DNA of 5,183 nt from DASUZD01 sp036377055 (lineage in GTDB: Bacteria; Actinomycetota; Thermoleophilia; Gaiellales; Gaiellaceae): assembly GCA_036377055.1 (NCBI GenBank), contig DASUZD010000126.1, forward strand, positions 1-5,183, read 5' to 3'. A program made the position numbers and the translations under genes. Under the pieces are notes generated by a model, which saw nothing but the letters and a program-made list of their open reading frames with translations, did not search any database and had not been told where the DNA came from. Positions within the stretch are counted from its first letter, which is position 1. Every line of letters starts with the position of its first letter. Below are positions 1-5,183 of the stretch, in pieces.

Positions 1-557
1 TGCGACCACTCGGCGCGCTTCCACTTGGGGACCGGCGTGCGGCACTCCGCCTTCGGCACGAAGCGCGACCGCTGCACGAGTCGATACTCGTGGATGTAGC
101 GCGGACAGTTCGGGAAGACCTCGGTCGCGCGCACGCGGACGACGAACTGCGCCTCCGGGTACTTGGCGAGGAGCTCGTCGTCCTCGTGGATCGAGGCGAG
201 GCCGTTCAGCCGGAGCCGCTTGCGGCCCTCGAAGTCGATGAAGAGCAGGCCGACGTGCGGGTTCACGAGCGCGTTCCCGAAGGTCAGGTACATGCCGTTG
301 CCGTCGTAGCCGGGGAAGGCGATCGTCCGCTCGTCGAGAACGCGCACGAAGCCCGGGTCGCCGCCCTTGTACGAGCACTGCGGCCGGCCCTCCTCGTCGG
401 CCGTGGCGATGAAGAACATGTCCCGCGCCTCGATGAAGGCGCGGTCGTCGTCGTCGATCCAGTCGCGGACGAGCTTCTCGTCGATCCGGTCGGCGAGGCG
501 GCGCGTGTCGAATCGGTCCTGGAGCCGCCTGCTGCCGTCGTGGTAGTCAGCGCCCAC
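1..557 (-). CDS. Pyridoxamine 5'-phosphate oxidase-family flavoprotein (3' end cut by window)
   Basis: 185 codons are visible and the C-terminus lies off the left edge. The protein opens with MGADYHDGSRRLQDRFDTRR, a start typical of the actinobacterial PNPOx-like split-barrel proteins. It continues with MFFIATADEEGRPQ (residues 47-60) and SYKGGDPGFVRVLD (62-75), the first barrel strands that usually contact FMN, then FPGYDGNGMY (81-90), NPHVGLLFIDFEGRKRLRLNG (99-119) and the family-typical VFPNCPRYIH (147-156). Such proteins bind FMN, or in some branches F420 or heme, in the cytoplasm as dimers. The exact substrate is unknown, and a role in vitamin B6 synthesis should not be assumed. The start chosen is GTG at 557-555, which overlaps the preceding membrane-protein gene by 11 bp. 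No clear Shine-Dalgarno sequence is visible, so expression may depend on translational coupling. An in-frame ATG at 620-618 would add 21 residues rich in R and G that do not look like this family. Confidence 0.85.
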   Translation of the reverse strand, partial: MGADYHDGSRRLQDRFDTRRLADRIDEKLVRDWIDDDDRAFIEARDMFFIATADEEGRPQCSYKGGDPGFVRVLDERTIAFPGYDGNGMYLTFGNALVNPHVGLLFIDFEGRKRLRLNGLASIHEDDELLAKYPEAQFVVRVRATEVFPNCPRYIHEYRLVQRSRFVPKAECRTPVPKWKRAEWS

Positions 558-1260
558 GGCTCGATGATCGCACCGGCCGCCGCTGGCGCGAAAGCCCGAC
601 CCGCGCTTCCTGGTCGACATAGAGGAGCGCCGACCCGATCAGCACGACGGGCGAGATCACGAGCAGCGCCAGGAACGCAGCGACCGAGAGCGCGGCGTCG
701 CCCTGCCCCCGCAGCAGGAAGAACAGCACCGTGGCGGAGAGGATCGAGGCGATCACGAGCGCCGAGAGTGACCCCAGCGCGTGGACGTAGTCGGCGCGCG
801 CGAGCACGACCGCCCTGCGGAACGAGTCGCGGAAGCCGAGTCGCTCGACGACCGCCACGGGCACGACGAGGCCGACGAACGCGAGCCACGCGAGCCCGGG
901 AAGCACGAAGACGCTGGCGAGAAACGGGAACGGCACGAAGACGGCCGCGCCGCCAAGCAGCGCGACGCCGACCGTGCGCCGGTCGACGCTCGCTTTCAGG
1001 ACGAGGACGCTCGCGCCCACGTACGACAGGGTCAGAAGCAGCGCGCCGCCGGTGAGGATGAAGGCCGTGTCCCACCACCCGGGCAGCGTTGCGAGGACGA
1101 GGCCGACGATCCCGGCGGGGATGCCGAGCGCGAGCGAGCGCCAGAAGTGCGCGCCGTAGAAGCGGATCGACTCGGCCACGAGCTGCCCGACGGTCCTTGT
1201 CTCAGGCGGAAGGGGCGGCGGCAGCGGGCCCTCGCTGCGGGGGTAGCGCGGCCTCGCCAC
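547..1260 (-). CDS. Multi-pass membrane protein, GPDPase-membrane-domain-like
   Basis: A 237-residue integral membrane protein. A proline-rich cytoplasmic N-terminus (about residues 1-22) leads into an amphipathic stretch, VGQLVAESIRFYGAHFWRSL. About six hydrophobic segments follow, near residues 42-59, 65-89, 97-118, 119-137, 160-183 and 189-213. The motif VVERLGFRDSFRRAVVLARA (137-156), between helices 4 and 5, and the LLYVDQEAR ending (212-220) resemble actinobacterial proteins annotated with the glycerophosphoryl diester phosphodiesterase membrane domain. That domain has no known catalytic residues, and no enzyme domain is attached here, so the function is unknown. The start is GTG at 1260-1258, the only plausible start codon before the conserved part; its ribosome-binding site is weak. 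The open frame continues upstream to 1605, but that part is antisense to the 1345-1644 gene and does not look membrane-like. The stop overlaps the next gene, suggesting co-transcription with the flavoprotein. Confidence 0.75.
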   Translation of the reverse strand: MARPRYPRSEGPLPPPLPPETRTVGQLVAESIRFYGAHFWRSLALGIPAGIVGLVLATLPGWWDTAFILTGGALLLTLSYVGASVLVLKASVDRRTVGVALLGGAAVFVPFPFLASVFVLPGLAWLAFVGLVVPVAVVERLGFRDSFRRAVVLARADYVHALGSLSALVIASILSATVLFFLLRGQGDAALSVAAFLALLVISPVVLIGSALLYVDQEARVGLSRQRRPVRSSSRGR

Positions 1261-1344
1261 GCCGCCAACGGTATCGCGGACCCTCCGAACCGGACCCGCC
1301 GTCCGTGCGAACGTTCGCGTGACCCCAAGCGAAAGGAGCAGACG
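1261..1344. promoter_or_regulatory. Divergent intergenic spacer with a 12-bp palindrome
   Basis: This 84-bp gap separates the minus-strand membrane-protein gene from the plus-strand gene at 1345, so promoters for both directions probably lie here. I could not identify convincing -10 and -35 boxes. The clearest element is the perfect 12-bp palindrome GCGAACGTTCGC at 1307-1318, centred about 32 bp before the 1345 GTG. It could be an operator, but no known regulator site was recognised: the actinobacterial LexA box has GAAC and GTTC separated by four bases, whereas here they abut. Confidence 0.4.
1332..1338 (+). promoter_or_regulatory. Ribosome binding site deciding the 1345 start
   Basis: AAAGGAG is a near-perfect Shine-Dalgarno sequence six bases before the GTG at 1345. 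It favours that start over GTG 1351, ATG 1354 and ATG 1357, which lie 12-18 bases away, and over the longer open frame reaching back to 781. Confidence 0.8.
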
Positions 1345-1644
1345 GTGGCCGTGATGATGCTGATGCGGTGGCAAGGCGTGACGGCGGAGCAGTACGACGA
1401 GGCGCGCGAGCGCGTCGGCTGGGAGCGCGATTTCCCGACGGGTGGGATCTTCCATGTCGCCGCCTTCGCGGACGACGGCCTGCATGTGACCGACGTGTGG
1501 GAGAGTGCGGAGGACTTTCAGCGCTTCGCCGACGACCGGCTCATGCCGGTCATCAAGGAGCTCGGCATCGAGAACGCGCCCGAGGTGACGATCCTGCCCG
1601 CGCATCGCGTCTTCGCACCCGGCTACGAGGGCGTGCGCGCCTAG
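1345..1644 (+). CDS. Small dimeric alpha/beta-barrel (ABM-like) protein
   Basis: A 99-residue protein beginning MAVMMLMRWQGVTAEQYDEA. The pattern is a hydrophobic first strand, a helix starting with the GVTAEQYDEARERVGW block, then GGIFHVAAFADDGLHVTDVWES (about residues 32-53), a helix with EDFQRFADDRLMPVIKELG, and a final strand EVTILPAHRVFAPG. This is the ferredoxin-like dimeric alpha/beta-barrel arrangement seen in many short actinobacterial proteins related to antibiotic biosynthesis monooxygenases. VxDVWES followed by an F-x-RF helix is typical of that group. Many members have no assigned reaction, and no catalytic residue can be named from this sequence, so monooxygenase activity should not be assumed. 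The protein is cytoplasmic with no signal peptide. The gene stands alone: it is divergent from the membrane-protein gene on its left and convergent with clpB on its right. Confidence 0.82.
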   Translation: MAVMMLMRWQGVTAEQYDEARERVGWERDFPTGGIFHVAAFADDGLHVTDVWESAEDFQRFADDRLMPVIKELGIENAPEVTILPAHRVFAPGYEGVRA

Positions 1645-1665
1645 GCCTCGCCAACTTCCCGCGGC

Positions 1666-1691
1666 TCTCGCCGTCCTACTGCGACGGGAGA
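1666..1691 (+). terminator. Hairpin 22 bp after the 1345-1644 gene
   Basis: TCTC-G-CCGTC at 1666-1675 pairs with GACGGGAGA at 1683-1691, giving nine base pairs with one bulged G and a seven-base loop. It begins 22 bp after the TAG at 1642-1644 and could end transcription of that gene. No T tract follows, so it is not a textbook intrinsic terminator. Confidence 0.35.
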
Positions 1692-1700
1692 CACTCGTCG

Positions 1701-1726
1701 ACCCGGTTGTGCTCCGAACACCGGGT
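1701..1726. terminator. Second hairpin in the convergent gap
   Basis: ACCCGGT at 1701-1707 pairs perfectly with ACCGGGT at 1720-1726 across a 12-base loop. It lies in the 126-bp space between two convergent genes, where bidirectional termination signals are expected. There is no T run on either side, so this is structural evidence only. Confidence 0.3.
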
Positions 1727-1730
1727 CCGA

Positions 1731-1761
1731 AGGGCGGGTCGCCGGGGGGACGACCCGCCCT
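1731..1761 (-). terminator. Strong GC hairpin after clpB
   Basis: AGGGCGGGTCG at 1731-1741 pairs without mismatch with CGACCCGCCCT at 1751-1761, an 11-bp stem around a nine-base loop. It begins nine bases past the clpB TAG at 1773-1771, the expected place for the operon terminator. It lacks a U tract, as is common in high-GC actinobacteria. Because the stem is symmetric, it may also act on transcripts arriving from the plus-strand gene. Confidence 0.65.
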
Positions 1762-1770
1762 CCCCTGTTC

Positions 1771-4260
<2,490 letters not shown>

Positions 4261-4629
4261 CTATCTCACTTTCCGAACTGGGTATTTCGTCTTGTCGTAG
4301 AGCACGAGCTCGCGGCGATACTGCTTGTGGACCTTCTGGACCTCCTCCTGAACCTGCCGCTCGAGCCGTGCAATCTGTCCCTGTAGCCGCTCGACCTCGT
4401 CGCGGAGCCGCAGCACGGCCTCGACGCCGGCGAGGTTGAGCCCGTAGTCGGTCGTCAGCCCCTGAATCAGGCGGAGCCGCTCGAGGTCGCGCTCGGAGTA
4501 GAGCCGCGTGTTCCCGGGCGTCCGCCTCGGACGGACGAGTCCTTTCTGCTCGTAGATCCGCAGCGTCTGCGGGTGCATGCCGACGATCTCGGCGGCGACG
4601 CTGATCATGTAGCGAGGCCGGTCGTCCAT
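4261..4629 (-). CDS. hspR: Heat-shock repressor HspR (MerR family)
   Basis: A 122-residue DNA-binding protein. Residues 7-76 form a MerR-type winged helix: YMISVAAEIVGMHPQTLRIY is the helix-turn-helix, and the wing segment holds the family-typical RRTPGNTRLYSERDLERL. MHPQTLRIYEQKGLVRP is characteristic of HspR. A coiled coil (about 77-105) follows, and the protein ends in a basic tail, YPVRKVR. In Streptomyces and Mycobacterium, HspR represses the dnaK operon and clpB by binding HAIR inverted repeats, with DnaK as co-repressor; the same is inferred here. No HAIR-like inverted repeat was noticed in this window, so the operator is expected upstream of the operon's first gene. The start is ATG 4629-4627, preceded by GAGAGG eight bases upstream and overlapping the previous stop as TGATG. 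The frame is open back to 4812, but that extension is antisense-like and overlaps the membrane-protein gene. Confidence 0.95.
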   Translation of the reverse strand: MDDRPRYMISVAAEIVGMHPQTLRIYEQKGLVRPRRTPGNTRLYSERDLERLRLIQGLTTDYGLNLAGVEAVLRLRDEVERLQGQIARLERQVQEEVQKVHKQYRRELVLYDKTKYPVRKVR

Positions 4630-4907
4630 CACCGCCGCCTCTCGAACCGGACGAGCTCGAGGACGAGCGAGCCGACGAAGCCAATCGCGGCGAACGGGAG
4701 GAGCACCCAGACGAGCGCATGCGGAAGCCCCTTTGGTAGACCGACGACCGAGAGCAGGATCCACAGGAGCAGCGAGGCCAAAAAGAGGACCGCGATCGCA
4801 CCCCGCAACCACGAGCGTGCCGCTGACCGGTGCCGCACAGGCGCCGCGTCGCCCTCGGCTCCGAAGCCAGCCTCGCGCATTAGCTCGTCGTGCAGCGTCG
4901 CCTTCAC
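4629..4907 (-). CDS. Small two-helix membrane protein between dnaJ and hspR
   Basis: A 92-residue protein of unrecognised family. A hydrophilic N-terminus, MKATLHDELMREAGFGAEGD, leads to a basic stretch (RHRSAARSWLR, about 25-35). Two hydrophobic segments follow, near residues 36-55 (GAIAVLFLASLLLWILLSVV) and 62-84, separated by a short GLPKGLPH loop, with a basic end RFERRR. The positive-inside rule predicts both ends in the cytoplasm. The start is GTG 4907-4905, overlapping the dnaJ stop as GTGA; an alternative ATG at 4880-4878 would give 83 residues and keep both helices. Its stop overlaps the hspR ATG, so it is fully embedded in the chaperone operon. No enzymatic motif or known domain is visible. 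Its location suggests a membrane-linked role in the stress response, but that is inference. Confidence 0.8.
   Translation of the reverse strand: MKATLHDELMREAGFGAEGDAAPVRHRSAARSWLRGAIAVLFLASLLLWILLSVVGLPKGLPHALVWVLLPFAAIGFVGSLVLELVRFERRR
4634..4643 (-). promoter_or_regulatory. Ribosome binding site for hspR
   Basis: On the minus strand the sequence GAGAGG, at about 4638-4643, lies eight bases before the hspR ATG at 4629. It sits inside the last codons of the membrane-protein gene, so initiation here can be both direct and coupled to the upstream ribosome. Confidence 0.5.
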
Positions 4908-5183
4908 GAGAACAGCCGCTCCCGAGGATTCCCGCGCTCGGTCTTCTGGAGGTGCTCCAACGCCTCGCGCTCGGCCTTCGTCAGCTTCTTCGGAACCGCG
5001 ATTCGCAGGCGCGCGAGCACGTCGCCCTTGCCCGACGCGTTCAGCCTCGGCGCGCCGCGGCCGCGGATCCGGAGCAGCTTGCCGTCCTCCGAGCCGGCGG
5101 GCACCTTCAGCGTCACCGGCCCATCCGGTGTGGGCACCTCGACCTTCGCACCCAGGGCGGCCTCGGTGTACGTGACCGGCACG
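4904..5183 (-). CDS. dnaJ: Co-chaperone DnaJ, C-terminal fragment (5' end outside window)
   Basis: About 92 codons of the C-terminal substrate-binding region of a DnaJ/Hsp40. VTYTEAALGAKVEVPTPDG matches the family's start of C-terminal domain II. It continues with VTLKVPAGSEDGKLLRIRGRG (the PAG-x(5-7)-RGRG signature), then GDVLARLRIAVPKKLTKAER and a short charged tail. DnaJ stimulates the DnaK ATPase and hands over unfolded substrates. The J-domain, G/F region and any zinc-finger repeats lie beyond the right edge, so class (DnaJ versus CbpA-like) cannot be decided. The GTG at 5182-5180 is an internal valine codon, not a start. The TGA stop at 4906-4904 overlaps the next gene's GTG. Confidence 0.93.
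   Translation of the reverse strand, partial: VPVTYTEAALGAKVEVPTPDGPVTLKVPAGSEDGKLLRIRGRGAPRLNASGKGDVLARLRIAVPKKLTKAEREALEHLQKTERGNPRERLFS

Noticed and set aside
90..1055. 321-codon plus-strand open frame over the left genes
   Set aside because: It is antisense to the flavoprotein and membrane-protein genes, with an arginine- and alanine-rich low-complexity product and no family resemblance.
284..1078. 264-codon minus-strand open frame
   Set aside because: It overlaps the membrane-protein and flavoprotein genes in another frame and reads as arginine- and serine-rich shadow sequence. The real genes in this stretch show clear family motifs.
1307..1318. LexA (SOS) box
   Set aside because: The Gram-positive box needs four bases between GAAC and GTTC. 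Here the halves abut, so the site does not fit.
1261..1605. N-terminal extension of the membrane-protein frame
   Set aside because: It lies antisense to the well-supported 1345-1644 gene, and its product is histidine- and arginine-rich with no membrane character. The GTG at 1260 is preferred.
4630..4812. 61-residue N-terminal extension of HspR
   Set aside because: HspR proteins start close to the winged helix, and the ATG at 4629 has a ribosome-binding site and a TGATG overlap. The extension is just another frame of the membrane-protein gene.

Overview
The window looks like a piece of a high-GC actinomycetotal chromosome. G/C-ending codons dominate throughout, GTG starts are frequent, and the right half carries the dnaJ-hspR-clpB order, which is an actinobacterial hallmark because HspR is the MerR-type heat-shock repressor of that phylum. 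Codon style and protein flavour would fit Thermoleophilia (Gaiellales or Solirubrobacterales), but that finer placement is only an inference.

Right part (5183 down to 1771, minus strand): a tightly packed protein-quality-control operon. It holds the C-terminal end of DnaJ (cut by the window edge), a 92-residue protein with two predicted membrane helices, the repressor HspR (122 aa) and the disaggregase ClpB (829 aa). The three junctions are a GTGA overlap, a TGATG overlap and an abutting TAG-ATG, so translation is probably coupled along the whole run. DnaJ delivers aggregated substrates and cooperates with DnaK and ClpB; HspR is expected to repress the operon. No promoter or HspR operator is visible here, and it should lie upstream, beyond position 5183. 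A GC-rich hairpin follows the clpB stop.

Middle (1345-1644, plus strand): one small gene for a 99-residue protein resembling the dimeric alpha/beta-barrel (antibiotic biosynthesis monooxygenase-like) proteins, with a strong Shine-Dalgarno sequence. It converges on clpB, and the 126-bp gap between the two stops contains three hairpins. It diverges from the left-hand genes across an 84-bp spacer that holds a perfect 12-bp palindrome.

Left part (1260 down to 1, minus strand): a six-helix membrane protein related to the GPDPase-membrane-domain type, whose 3' end overlaps the start of a pyridoxamine 5'-phosphate oxidase-family flavoprotein that runs off the window edge. These two look like a small operon with no evident link to the chaperone operon.

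No RNA genes, mobile elements, CRISPR arrays or long repeats were seen. The window is mostly ordinary core genome. The points most worth a second look are the two-helix membrane protein between dnaJ and hspR, and the unusually short segment between sensor 1 and the arginine finger in the second AAA module of ClpB.
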